From the NCBI GenBank assembly GCA_910586045.1, contig CAJUIH010000034.1, positions 1 through 27,110 on the forward strand: a stretch of DNA of 27,110 nt, in the 5' to 3' direction. The position numbers and the translations under genes were made by a program. A model generated the notes under the pieces. That model was not told where the DNA came from and ran no database searches. It worked only from the letters and a program-made list of their open reading frames with translations. This DNA is from an uncultured Eubacterium sp. (lineage in GTDB: Bacteria > Bacillota > Clostridia > Lachnospirales > Lachnospiraceae). Of this stretch, positions 14,000 through 21,914 are shown piece after piece; positions within the stretch are counted from its first letter, which is position 1; every line of letters starts with the position of its first letter.

Positions 14000-16267
14000 A
14001 TGCGAAATTTAATTAATCTGAACCAGGACTGGCGTTTTATACAAAAAAATGTAGGATTGCCGGAGGCATTTCCGTCAGACTGGGATCAGATTCATCTGCC
14101 GCATACATGGAATGCGGTGGATGGGCACGACGGCAACGGCAGTTATGACCGCGGCACCTACTGGTACGCAAAAAGCTTTGCAACGCCAAAACAGCCGTTG
14201 GCAGGCGGAAAAGTATATGTGGAGTTTCCGGCGGCCGGGCAGCAGGCCGCCGTATATGTAAACGGCACCCAGGCTGCTTATCACGAAGGCGGGTATTCCG
14301 CGTTTCGTGCGGACATTACGGATCTTTGCAAAGACGAAGGCGAAAACCTGCTTGTCGTAGCGTGCAGCAATGAGTATAAGGACAGCGTGTATCCGCAGTC
14401 CGCGGATTTTACGTTTTACGGCGGTCTATACCGCGGGGTAAACCTGATTAGCGTGCCGGATGTGCATTTTGATCTGGATTATTACGGCGGGCCGGGGCTT
14501 ATGGTTACGCCGAAGCCTTGTGACTGCGGCGGGGCGGTATTTGAAATCGCTTCCTGGGTAAAAGGGGCGGATGAAAACTTTACGGTGATGTACGCGGTAC
14601 TGGATGCGGACGGCAGGGAAGTGGCGGCGGCGGTGCGTCCGGCAGACCAGCCGAATGTATCTGTTTTTGTACCGGACGCGCATAGATGGGAAATGGACGA
14701 TCCGTATCTGTATACGGTAACGGCGGTTCTGCAAAGGCGCAATGAAGCGTATGACGAGGTTTCTGCCCGTGTCGGCGTCAGAAGCTTTTCCTGTGATCCC
14801 GACCAGGGATTTATCATCAATGGTACGCCGACGCCGCTGCGCGGTGTAAGCCGTCACCAGGACCAGATGTACAAGGGGAATGCCCTGACAAAGGAAGACC
14901 ATTACAAAGATGCGCAAATTATCAAGGAATTGGGCGCGAATACGATCCGTCTGGCGCATTACCAGCATTCCCAGGATTTTTACGATGCCTGTGACGAGTT
15001 AGGGTTTGCCGTATGGGCGGAAATTCCGTTTATCAGTGTATTCAACAAAGACCCGCAGGCGCATGAAAACTGCATCAGCCAGATGAAAGAGCTGATTATC
15101 CAAAATTATAACCACCCGTCCATTTGCTTCTGGGGCATTTCCAATGAGATTTTAATCGGAGGAATTTCGGACAAGCTGGTCGAAAATCATAAGGAACTGC
15201 AAAAACTGTGCAAGGAACTGGACCCGACGCGCCTTACGACTATTGCCCATGTATCGATGACCCCGATCGAAAGCCCGATGCATGGAATTACGGATATAGA
15301 AAGCTATAACCATTACTTCGGATGGTACGGCGGCCGGATGGAAGACAATGGGCCTTGGCTTGACAAATTCCATGAGGCGCATCCGGATATCTGCCTTGGC
15401 GTGTCTGAATACGGCTGTGAGGGGATTATTACCTACCATGGCCCGAATCCGGCATGTAAGGATTACAGTGAGGAATACCAGGCCCTGTACCACGAACATA
15501 TGGCAAAGGTATTTGACGAGCGTCCGTGGATCTGGTCGACGCATGTATGGAATATGTTTGATTTTGGCTGTGCGGCGCGTGACGAAGGCGGTGTGGCAGG
15601 CCGGAACAACAAAGGCCTTGTGACGATGGACCGCAAGACAAAAAAAGACAGCTATTATGTATACCAGGCATATTGGAGCAAACAGCCGATGCTGCACCTT
15701 TGCGGCAGGCGCTATGCGCAGCGTGCGGGCGAGACGACGCAGATCCGCGTTTACTCCAACCAGCCTTTGGTAGCGCTGTATCGAAACGGGGAACTGGTGG
15801 AAGTAAAAGCGGCGGACAAAGTATTTGTATTTGACGCGGTGGCCCTTGCGGATGGATTTAATACGATTACAGCGGTAGCAGGCGGACTGAAAGACAGTAT
15901 GACGCTGGAAAAAGTGGAAAAAGAGCCGGATATTTATGTGCTTCCGGAAGTCAGCGAACGCGCAGAGGGCGTAGCAAACTGGTTTAAGCTCGCGGGCGAT
16001 TTGGATTTAAAAGCCCCGATGGAATTTCCGGAAGGCAAATACAGTATCAATGATACGATGGAAGAGCTTTCCAAATCTCCGGAAGCGATGGAAATTGCGA
16101 CCGAAGCGTTTAAATTGGCCCTGAATATGAAAATGGTCAAAGGGGAAGGCATGTGGGATATGATGAAAGGAATGAACCTGAAATCCATGTGTGAAATGGC
16201 GGGGTCTATGGTACCGGAAGGATTTACGGAAAGCCTGAACGCAAAGCTGATTAAAATTGATAAATAA
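14000..16267 (+). CDS. Glycoside hydrolase family 2 (beta-galactosidase/beta-glucuronidase type)
   Basis: 755 residues, no signal peptide, so intracellular. ATG 6 nt after AAGGAGG. Domains: N-terminal sugar-binding jelly roll (LNQDWRFIQ, LPHTWNAVDG, YYGGLYRGVNLI-type motif as FYGGLYRGV), Ig-like linker (~180-275), TIM barrel from ~280 (LRGVSRHQDQMYKGNA) with acid/base E383 in GISNEI and nucleophile E470 in GVSEYG, and an Ig-like C-terminal domain (TTQIRVYSNQPLVALYRNGE). Residues ~650-755 add a Met-rich helical tail. The exact sugar is not certain: no glucuronidase-specific NxK was identified. It is a single-gene transcript with its own terminator, and no transporter is beside it. Confidence 0.93.
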   Translation: MRNLINLNQDWRFIQKNVGLPEAFPSDWDQIHLPHTWNAVDGHDGNGSYDRGTYWYAKSFATPKQPLAGGKVYVEFPAAGQQAAVYVNGTQAAYHEGGYSAFRADITDLCKDEGENLLVVACSNEYKDSVYPQSADFTFYGGLYRGVNLISVPDVHFDLDYYGGPGLMVTPKPCDCGGAVFEIASWVKGADENFTVMYAVLDADGREVAAAVRPADQPNVSVFVPDAHRWEMDDPYLYTVTAVLQRRNEAYDEVSARVGVRSFSCDPDQGFIINGTPTPLRGVSRHQDQMYKGNALTKEDHYKDAQIIKELGANTIRLAHYQHSQDFYDACDELGFAVWAEIPFISVFNKDPQAHENCISQMKELIIQNYNHPSICFWGISNEILIGGISDKLVENHKELQKLCKELDPTRLTTIAHVSMTPIESPMHGITDIESYNHYFGWYGGRMEDNGPWLDKFHEAHPDICLGVSEYGCEGIITYHGPNPACKDYSEEYQALYHEHMAKVFDERPWIWSTHVWNMFDFGCAARDEGGVAGRNNKGLVTMDRKTKKDSYYVYQAYWSKQPMLHLCGRRYAQRAGETTQIRVYSNQPLVALYRNGELVEVKAADKVFVFDAVALADGFNTITAVAGGLKDSMTLEKVEKEPDIYVLPEVSERAEGVANWFKLAGDLDLKAPMEFPEGKYSINDTMEELSKSPEAMEIATEAFKLALNMKMVKGEGMWDMMKGMNLKSMCEMAGSMVPEGFTESLNAKLIKIDK

Positions 16268-16291
16268 AGACCTATCCATTGTTTGCCAAGC

Positions 16292-16329
16292 GAAAAGCTG
16301 CGTCTTGTACGCAGCTTTTCATTTGTTTT
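16292..16329 (+). terminator. Terminator of the GH2 gene
   Basis: A perfect 12-bp stem (16292-16303 with 16309-16320), 5-nt loop, followed by a T-rich stretch (ATTTGTTTT). Confidence 0.85.
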
Positions 16330-16339
16330 CGTACAGCCG

Positions 16340-16368
16340 TTGACGTGCCGGCGATAATCCCCTATAAT
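16340..16368 (+). promoter_or_regulatory. Promoter of the NeuB-like gene
   Basis: TTGACG (16340-16345), 17-nt spacer, TATAAT (16363-16368); ~77 nt before the start codon and just after the GH2 terminator. Confidence 0.82.
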
Positions 16369-16445
16369 AAACATATACAGGATGATTGCCCGGCTGGTAT
16401 GGCCGGGATGCCAACAGGACGGTTTTGGGAAAGGGAGGGGTTATT

Positions 16446-17270
16446 ATGAAGACATTTATTACGGCGGAAATAGGGATCAATCATAACGGAGATTTGGAGC
16501 TTGCCAAAAAGCTGATTGACGCGGCGGTCATCGCCGGATGCGACGCGGTGAAATTCCAGAAACGGACGGTGGAAAAGGTTTATAAACAGGAAGAACTGGA
16601 CAAATCCTGGGTATCTCCATGGGGGCATACAAAACGGGAATTGGCCAATCGGCTGGAATTTGGCAGGGATGATTACGATGAGATTGACGCTTATTGTAAA
16701 AAGAAAGGGATTATCTGGTATGCATCTGCCTGGGATTTGGATTCCAAACTGTTTTTGCAAAAGTATGACCTGCCCTACAATAAAATCGGATCGATTATGC
16801 TGACCAATACGCAACTGCTGGAAATGGTGGCGGGCGAGGGGCGTTATACCTTTATTTCTACTGGTATGAGCACCTACGACGAAATAGATCATGCGGTTGC
16901 GATTTTCCGAAATCATGACTGCCCGTTTGAACTGATGCACTGTGTCAGCGCATATCCGATGCTTAGTATGGATGCGAACCTCAGGGTTATGCAGGTACTC
17001 AAAGAACGATATGGATGCAAAGTAGGCTACAGCGGCCATGAGATTGGGACGCTTGTGAGTACATGCGCCGTAGCTATGGGGGCAACTTCCCTGGAGCGCC
17101 ATATCACGCTGGATAAAAACATGTATGGCGCCGACCAGAAATTATCCATTGAGCCGATGGAACTGTGGAAACTGGTCAAGGATATCCGGGAAACGGAGCT
17201 GATCATTGGAACGGGGGAAAAGGGATTTACCAAGGAAGAACTTGCGATGAGGGAACAGTTTCGCAAATAA
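16446..17270 (+). CDS. NeuB/SpsE-family synthase (N-acetylneuraminate synthase-like), TIM barrel only
   Basis: NeuB-type enzymes condense phosphoenolpyruvate with an amino sugar to make a nonulosonic acid. This protein has 274 residues from the ATG after AAAGGGAGGGG (the open frame extends 20 codons upstream without a site). Family motifs: FITAEIGINHNGDLELAKKLIDAA, AVKFQKRTVEK, YNKIGSIMLTNTQLL, FISTGMSTYDEI, LMHCVSAYPM, VGYSGHEIG and GATSLERHITLDKNMYGADQKLSIEP. It ends where the C-terminal SAF (antifreeze-like) domain of a full NeuB (~340-350 aa) would begin. No neuA, neuC or other sialic/legionaminic acid gene is nearby. It may act on another sugar or on cell-surface polysaccharide precursors. 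Confidence 0.85.
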   Translation: MKTFITAEIGINHNGDLELAKKLIDAAVIAGCDAVKFQKRTVEKVYKQEELDKSWVSPWGHTKRELANRLEFGRDDYDEIDAYCKKKGIIWYASAWDLDSKLFLQKYDLPYNKIGSIMLTNTQLLEMVAGEGRYTFISTGMSTYDEIDHAVAIFRNHDCPFELMHCVSAYPMLSMDANLRVMQVLKERYGCKVGYSGHEIGTLVSTCAVAMGATSLERHITLDKNMYGADQKLSIEPMELWKLVKDIRETELIIGTGEKGFTKEELAMREQFRK

Positions 17271-17326
17271 ACGAAACACGGCAGGCAGGGCCGCAAGAAA
17301 ATGGACAGGGAAAGGAATAGCGGCAG

Positions 17327-17362
17327 CGGAATCCGGCAGGAACGGATTCCGTTCCGTTTTTT
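17327..17362 (+). terminator. Terminator/attenuator-like double hairpin between the NeuB-like and RNase H genes
   Basis: A 9-bp perfect stem (17327-17335 with 17343-17351) overlaps a second 6-bp stem (17339-17344 with 17350-17355), so only one can form. The second is followed directly by GTTTTTT (17356-17362). The ribosome site AGGAG of the next gene starts right behind (17363). Confidence 0.65.
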
Positions 17363-17374
17363 AGGAGAATGGAA

Positions 17375-17983
17375 ATGGCAAAAAAAAAGAAAGTATACGC
17401 GGTTAAAAAGGGCAGGCAGACCGGCATTTTTGATACATGGGAAGCATGTAAAAGCCAGATTCATGGTTTTGCCGGGGCAGTGTACAAAAGCTTTGAAACC
17501 AGGCAGGAAGCAGAATCCTATCTGGAAAGGGATTATAAGCAGCAGTCTGCTCCGACGGATGACGGCGACCATTTAATCGCCTATGTGGACGGCAGTTTTG
17601 ATTCCAAAATCCGCCGTTATTCCTACGGCTGCGTATTTCTTACCCCGGACGGCAGGACCGTTCGAAAGTCCGGCAGCGGCAATGATCCAAAAGCACTTGC
17701 TCTGCGCAATGTCACCGGAGAAATGCTGGGCGCTATGTATGCCGTTCAATGGGCGCAGAAAAACGGATATGCCGCGATGGAGCTTTGTTATGATTATGCG
17801 GGCATCGAGCAGTGGGCGACGCATGGATGGGAGGCCAAAAATGAGCTGACGAAAAAATATGCCGCGTTTATGGACCGCTGCCGTGGGCAGACCGCGATTA
17901 CGTTTACCAAAATAGCGGCCCATACGGGGAACAAATACAATGAGGAAGCAGACCGTCTGGCGAAACAGGCGCTTTTAAATTAA
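17375..17983 (+). CDS. rnhA: Ribonuclease H1 with N-terminal hybrid-binding (viroplasmin) domain
   Basis: Degrades RNA in RNA-DNA hybrids. 202 residues from the second ATG (17375), 7 nt after AGGAG; ATG 17369 is too close to that site. Residues ~3-52 are the RNase H1 hybrid-binding domain (KKVYAVKKGRQTGIFDTWEACKSQIHGFAGAVYKSFETRQEAESYL), which closely fits the viroplasmin fold. Residues 66-202 are the catalytic domain with D72 (YVDGS), E116 (NVTGEM), D140 (CYDYAG) and D193 (NEEADRLAKQ), plus a His in AAHTGNKYNEEAD. All four metal-binding acids are present. It lies downstream of the NeuB-like gene, separated by a terminator-like hairpin, and may rely on read-through. Confidence 0.93.
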   Translation: MAKKKKVYAVKKGRQTGIFDTWEACKSQIHGFAGAVYKSFETRQEAESYLERDYKQQSAPTDDGDHLIAYVDGSFDSKIRRYSYGCVFLTPDGRTVRKSGSGNDPKALALRNVTGEMLGAMYAVQWAQKNGYAAMELCYDYAGIEQWATHGWEAKNELTKKYAAFMDRCRGQTAITFTKIAAHTGNKYNEEADRLAKQALLN

Positions 17984-17986
17984 CGA

Positions 17987-18015
17987 TTGCCTTTTTTCCG
18001 GTTTCATACTATGAT
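17987..18015 (+). promoter_or_regulatory. Promoter of the 18054-onward gene run
   Basis: TTGCCT (17987-17992), 17-nt spacer, TATGAT (18010-18015), starting 3 nt after the RNase H stop codon. I see no other comparable promoter until 24266, so it may serve much of the following run. Confidence 0.6.
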
Positions 18016-18053
18016 AGGGGAGACAGGAATAAAAGTACAAGGAGAATAAAGGT

Positions 18054-18317
18054 ATGGAACAGTTTGATGAAGTATGCCTGAATTATTTTATTGCGCACCA
18101 GACACAGTTGTTTCGGGAAAAGACCGTTACGACGCTGGAAGAAGCGGAAGAGTTTTTGCAAGACTGCATGGCGGTGGTCTGCGGCAGCTTGCAGGAAGTA
18201 CGGGACTATTTGGAAGAAAGCGGCGCGGATATAAGCGGAATGCATTTAAAGGAAATTGAGGAAGCCAGCGAGGTATTTGCCATTCCGGATGGAAGATATC
18301 TGGTTGTTGAGGTCTGA
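18054..18317 (+). CDS. Small conserved-looking protein of unknown function
   Basis: 87 residues, acidic, ATG ~10 nt after AAGGAGAA. Likely all helical until a short final strand: EEAEEFLQDCMAVVCGSLQEVRDYLEESGADISGM, then EVFAIPDGRYLVVEV. Similar proteins in Lachnospiraceae are, as I recall, sometimes annotated 'glyoxalase', but no glyoxalase metal-binding His/Glu pattern is visible and I do not adopt that name. It ends 3 nt before the lipoprotein gene, so the two are probably translated together. Confidence 0.75.
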   Translation: MEQFDEVCLNYFIAHQTQLFREKTVTTLEEAEEFLQDCMAVVCGSLQEVRDYLEESGADISGMHLKEIEEASEVFAIPDGRYLVVEV

Positions 18318-18320
18318 TAC

Positions 18321-19319
18321 ATGAAAAAAAAGAAAAGGATCAATCGGAAAAAAGCGGTGTGCGCAGGGTTGCTTCTGGCGCTTTTCGCAGGCGGCTGCAG
18401 CAGCAAAGACGTCATCCACGTACCGCAGATTACGGCCAGGCAGGTGCTTAAAGTAGATGGGGAAAGCTATTCCTTGGCGGAATCAAAGGTGTATCTGGTA
18501 AACTACCAGAATCTGTACGGCACGGTGGCAGGGGTGGAAATCTGGCAGCAGGAAAGCCAGAAAGAACCGCTGGAAGAATATATTAAAAATCTGGCAGTTG
18601 CACAGATGACGAAAATCCTCAGCATGGATTCTCTGGCGGAAAGCCTGAAGATTTCATTGGAAGAAAACGAGCTTGCCAATGTAAAAAAGGCGGCAAAAAT
18701 CTATTATGAATCGCTGACGGAAGAAGAAATAGATTATACCGGTGCAGATGAATCGGATATCAAAAGATTATATCAAGATTATGCTTTGGCTCAAAAGCTA
18801 TATAAATCACTAACCGCAGATATTAACAGCGAAGTAAGTGATGATGAGGCACGTATTATGGAGGCCATGCAGATTGTTGTAAAAGATAAAAAAACAGCAA
18901 AAACCGTCAAAAAAGCGCTGAAAGACGGCGGTGATTTTGCAACGATTGCGGGTACTTATAATGAAGCGGATGAGGTAAAAATACAGTTTGGCCGCGGCAT
19001 GCTTCCGAAAAAAGTGGAAGAAGAGGCGTTTGCGATGGACAACGGCGCCGTTTCAAACGCGATCAAAACAAAAGACAGCTATTATTTTATCTATTGCGTT
19101 AATAAATTTAATGAAGAATTGACGGATGCAAATAAAATCAAGATTGTACGTCAAAGAGAAAAGGAAGCGTTTGGAGATGTATACGACGCTTATGTCAAAA
19201 AGATTTCTCAAAAACTGTACCAGAAAGTATGGGACGGCGTGACACTCGATGAAGCGGCCGGGCTTGCAACAGACAGCTTTTTCGCGGTCTATCAGGAGTA
19301 TTGCGGGGAACTGGTCTAG
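18321..19319 (+). CDS. Parvulin-type peptidyl-prolyl isomerase lipoprotein (PrsA/SurA-like)
   Basis: 332 residues, predicted to be anchored on the outer face of the membrane. The N-terminus is a lipoprotein signal: KKKKRINRKK, hydrophobic core AVCAGLLLALF, relaxed lipobox AGG-C26. Then a SurA-N/PrsA-like helical region (VLKVDGESYSLAESKVYLVNYQNLY...), and at ~residues 185-275 a parvulin domain (KKALKDGGDFATIAGTYNEADE, FGRGMLPKKVEEEAFAMDNGAVSNAIKTKDSYYFIYCVNKF). Such proteins fold secreted proteins. The parvulin active-site His residues are not clearly present (QIVVKDKK where many have QIL-H), so catalysis is doubtful and a chaperone role is possible. The ribosome site is weak (GAGG), suggesting coupling to the preceding gene 3 nt upstream. 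Confidence 0.8.
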   Translation: MKKKKRINRKKAVCAGLLLALFAGGCSSKDVIHVPQITARQVLKVDGESYSLAESKVYLVNYQNLYGTVAGVEIWQQESQKEPLEEYIKNLAVAQMTKILSMDSLAESLKISLEENELANVKKAAKIYYESLTEEEIDYTGADESDIKRLYQDYALAQKLYKSLTADINSEVSDDEARIMEAMQIVVKDKKTAKTVKKALKDGGDFATIAGTYNEADEVKIQFGRGMLPKKVEEEAFAMDNGAVSNAIKTKDSYYFIYCVNKFNEELTDANKIKIVRQREKEAFGDVYDAYVKKISQKLYQKVWDGVTLDEAAGLATDSFFAVYQEYCGELV

Positions 19320-19369
19320 TACATTTTCGAATGTTCAGCGAGCGAGGGGCGCACAGAAAGGAGCGGGCC

Positions 19370-20098
19370 ATGAAGCAGGAAATCCGTGAGAGTTTGGAAC
19401 AGCTTGCCGAACCGGAATACGCGGCGTTTAGCCGGAAATTGCTGCCGGGCGTATCGAATCTATGCGGCGTTCGCCTGCCTAAGCTGCGCAGGATGGCGAA
19501 GCGGATTGCCAAAGAGGATGCGCAGGCGTATCTGTCCGCCATGCGGACGGCAGACTGGAGCGCATCCGCCTGCTATTTCGAAGAGAAAATGCTGTATGGC
19601 CTGGTGATTGGCTATGCGAAACTGGATGATGGCGGATACCGGAAGCAGTTGGAACGGTTTGTGCCGCTGATTGATAACTGGAGTGTTTGCGACAGTTGTT
19701 GCCTGACCTATGAGTGGATGAGGAAAAATCCCCAATTTTGGTGGGAAGAGCTAAATTGCTGGATTCGTACCGATACGGAATTTGGCGTACGGTTTGGCCT
19801 TGTCTCGATGCTGGCCCATTTTGTGGACCAGACGTATGTACAGGATATTTTAAACCTATGCGGCCGGATCCGTCCGGATGGCTATTACGCAAAAATGGCG
19901 GCGGCATGGCTGGTTTCAGACTGTTTTGCAAAATTTCCGGAAGAAACCTATGTATTTTTACAACAGGATGCGATGGATGATTTTACGCACAACAAATCCA
20001 TCCAAAAGATCTGTGAATCCACCCGTGTGGACAGAGAGTGGAAAGCGCTGCTGCGCGCAAAAGCGGCTGCTGCGGATCTACCAATCAAAACGAAATAA
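19370..20098 (+). CDS. AlkD-like DNA alkylation repair protein
   Basis: AlkD-type HEAT-repeat glycosylases remove positively charged alkylated bases such as 3-methyladenine and 7-methylguanine. 242 residues from ATG 19370, 5 nt after AAAGGAGCGG; the frame runs 23 codons further upstream without a site. The key motif DNWSVCDSCC holds W104 and D108, with the same spacing as the Trp/Asp pair (W109/D113) of Bacillus cereus AlkD, and W180 in AAAWLVSDCF fits W187 there. GVRFGLVSML supplies the Arg region. The N-terminal part (FSRKLLPGVSNLCGVRLPKLRRMAKRIAK) is typical of the family. Located between a lipoprotein gene (50 nt) and an unknown gene (21 nt). Confidence 0.88.
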   Translation: MKQEIRESLEQLAEPEYAAFSRKLLPGVSNLCGVRLPKLRRMAKRIAKEDAQAYLSAMRTADWSASACYFEEKMLYGLVIGYAKLDDGGYRKQLERFVPLIDNWSVCDSCCLTYEWMRKNPQFWWEELNCWIRTDTEFGVRFGLVSMLAHFVDQTYVQDILNLCGRIRPDGYYAKMAAAWLVSDCFAKFPEETYVFLQQDAMDDFTHNKSIQKICESTRVDREWKALLRAKAAAADLPIKTK

Positions 20099-20119
20099 CG
20101 GCAAAGGCGGTGCGGGTAA

Positions 20120-20701
20120 ATGATCGATAAAATCAATGGAAACAGCGTATACGATCGAAATGGAAAGAGCGGGCGAAAAAAAAGTCAGGCCGACCAGCCG
20201 TATGAAAATACGCCGGGTGTAAAAGAATTAAATAAAGATATAAAAACATCGCAAGATCGCAAAATACAGGAAGCAAAACGTACAGAGCAAAAAAAATCGG
20301 TACCCGGGCAAGGCGGCGTCATTTTAGACCTGTCTGCCCAGGCAGCGCAGAAACAAAAATCGGATGCGGCGCGTACGGGTTCGTTTGCGGCGGTGCTGCA
20401 TAAATTGCTGGATCCGGTGGTACGCTGGCTGAAAAATTTTTGGTATGACGACGGCGGCAGGAAAGCCGATCCCTTATCGGATCCGCTTCCGCCGTTAGAA
20501 CCGGACCAAATCCCGGCGGAAATCCTGCAGTCTGGAAATTTAAGCAAAGTGCAGGAAATCCTGACAAACAACGGGGAACGGCATCTGGCCCATAATTCAG
20601 ACCTGCTGACGTATTATGACCGCAGGGGAAAGTTTGTATCCATAGATGAATCGGAAAAGAACCGGGTATTATATGGCGATCGGAATGTGCACAAGTTGTA
20701 A
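20120..20701 (+). CDS. Unknown protein with conserved-looking C-terminal block
   Basis: 193 residues, ATG after a weak AAAGGCGGTG site. The first ~85 residues are polar, Lys/Gln/Ser-rich and probably disordered, with VILDLSAQAAQ near residue 67. A short Trp-containing hydrophobic helix follows (VLHKLLDPVVRWLKNFWYD), then a Pro-rich linker (PLSDPLPPLEP). The last 60 residues (EILQSGNLSKVQEILTNNGERHLAHNSDLLTYYDRRGK, ending in VLYGDRNVHKL) look like a small folded domain. There is no signal peptide. I do not recognise the family. In composition it resembles the unknown proteins at 3100-6285. It lies in a co-directional run with 21-nt and 33-nt gaps. Confidence 0.7.
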   Translation: MIDKINGNSVYDRNGKSGRKKSQADQPYENTPGVKELNKDIKTSQDRKIQEAKRTEQKKSVPGQGGVILDLSAQAAQKQKSDAARTGSFAAVLHKLLDPVVRWLKNFWYDDGGRKADPLSDPLPPLEPDQIPAEILQSGNLSKVQEILTNNGERHLAHNSDLLTYYDRRGKFVSIDESEKNRVLYGDRNVHKL

Positions 20702-20734
20702 AATCATTGCATGGCCACAAGATTGGAGGGAGAA

Positions 20735-21853
20735 ATGCTCTTTTTTATAGCTTTTGCGGCTGTACTTATGATTCCGGTAGGGATTTATCTGTATGTGCTT
20801 GTAAAAAGAATGCTGGAATTGTTTTTTGGGCCAAAGAAAAAGCGCCTGCAAAAAACAGCAGCGGCAGCCGCCGCCGTAATTTTGACGGTACCGTCCATAA
20901 ACCTGTTTGGCCTATGGGCGCTTGTTGTGCTGTATTTTGCAGCTTTATCGGCGTGCGCCGATGTCGTCCGCCTGCTGCTGAAACGTGCCGGATGCAGGCA
21001 ACGCAGACATTGGAGTATCGCTTATCGCAGCGGGGCCGCGGCCGCGGCAGTGACGGCGCTTATTCTAGGCTACGCTTACTTTAACATGCACCATGTCGTA
21101 GCAACCAGATATACCGTGGCAACAGAAAAAGAAATCCGTCCAGAGGGATATCGGATTATTTTTATTTCAGATTTACATTTCGCCACAACAATGGACAAAA
21201 AGCGGCTCGCCGCATACTGCGGGCGGATCGAGGAGGAAAAGCCGGATTTGGTGGTGCTTGGCGGGGATATTGTGGACGAACGGTCTTCGGCACAGGAAGT
21301 GCGGGATGCTTTTGGGGCCTTAGGGCAGATAAGCAGTACATTCGGTACCTATTATGTCTATGGCAACCACGATAAGGGACGGTACGCCAGAAACCGCGAT
21401 TTTACGACGGAACAATTGACCGATATGATACAAAACAGTAAAGTATCCATATTACAAGATGAAACGATTATATTAAATGAAGAGTTGACTATAACAGGCC
21501 GAAAAGACCGGTCGGATGCTTCTTTGGACCAAAACCCAAGGGCCTTGCCGGGAGTGCTGTTGGAACAAGTATCGAAAGAAAGTTACCATATCATAGCGGA
21601 CCATCAGCCGCGCGGGATGCAGGAAAATGCACAGGCAGGATACGACCTGATGCTGTCCGGCCATACGCACGCGGGACAGATGTGGCCGGTTGGCCTGATT
21701 ACGGAATTATTTGACAGGGATACGGTAAATTATGGGCAGAAATCATTTGGGAATCTGGAGCTAATTGTTTCGTCTGGAATCGCGGGCTGGGGATATCCGC
21801 TTCGAACAGGCAGGCACAGTGAATATGTGGTGCTGCAGGTGAGGGGAACATAA
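20735..21853 (+). CDS. Membrane-anchored calcineurin-like metallophosphoesterase (YkuE/YaeI type)
   Basis: 372 residues from ATG 20735, 5 nt after GGAGG; an in-frame ATG at 20711 precedes the site and is rejected. Three N-terminal membrane segments (residues ~2-24, ~42-80 as one or two, ~99-117), then a phosphoesterase domain with two-metal ligands D146-x-H148 (ISDLHF), D178 (GGDIVD), N211-H212 (YGNHDKGR), H290 (IIADHQP) and H310-x-H312 (LSGHTHAGQMWP). The full ligand set suggests an active enzyme. YkuE-type proteins are exported or surface-anchored and some act on lipid or phosphodiester substrates; the substrate here is unknown. The RtcB gene follows after 61 nt. Confidence 0.9.
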   Translation: MLFFIAFAAVLMIPVGIYLYVLVKRMLELFFGPKKKRLQKTAAAAAAVILTVPSINLFGLWALVVLYFAALSACADVVRLLLKRAGCRQRRHWSIAYRSGAAAAAVTALILGYAYFNMHHVVATRYTVATEKEIRPEGYRIIFISDLHFATTMDKKRLAAYCGRIEEEKPDLVVLGGDIVDERSSAQEVRDAFGALGQISSTFGTYYVYGNHDKGRYARNRDFTTEQLTDMIQNSKVSILQDETIILNEELTITGRKDRSDASLDQNPRALPGVLLEQVSKESYHIIADHQPRGMQENAQAGYDLMLSGHTHAGQMWPVGLITELFDRDTVNYGQKSFGNLELIVSSGIAGWGYPLRTGRHSEYVVLQVRGT

Positions 21854-21914
21854 GTAGCAGAATAAGGGGCAGGATCAGTGGCAGGATAAACGACGTTTAG
21901 AATGGGGAGGCGGT

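Noticed and set aside
18054..18317. Annotation of the 87-residue protein as a glyoxalase
   Set aside because: No metal-binding His/Glu pattern or beta-alpha-beta-beta-beta repeat is visible; the name would rest on a doubtful database label.
19319..19336. ACATT-TTCG-AATGT hairpin after the lipoprotein gene
   Set aside because: A 5-bp A/T stem, though with a UUCG loop, without a T-run; too weak to call a terminator in a gene run with 50-nt spacing.
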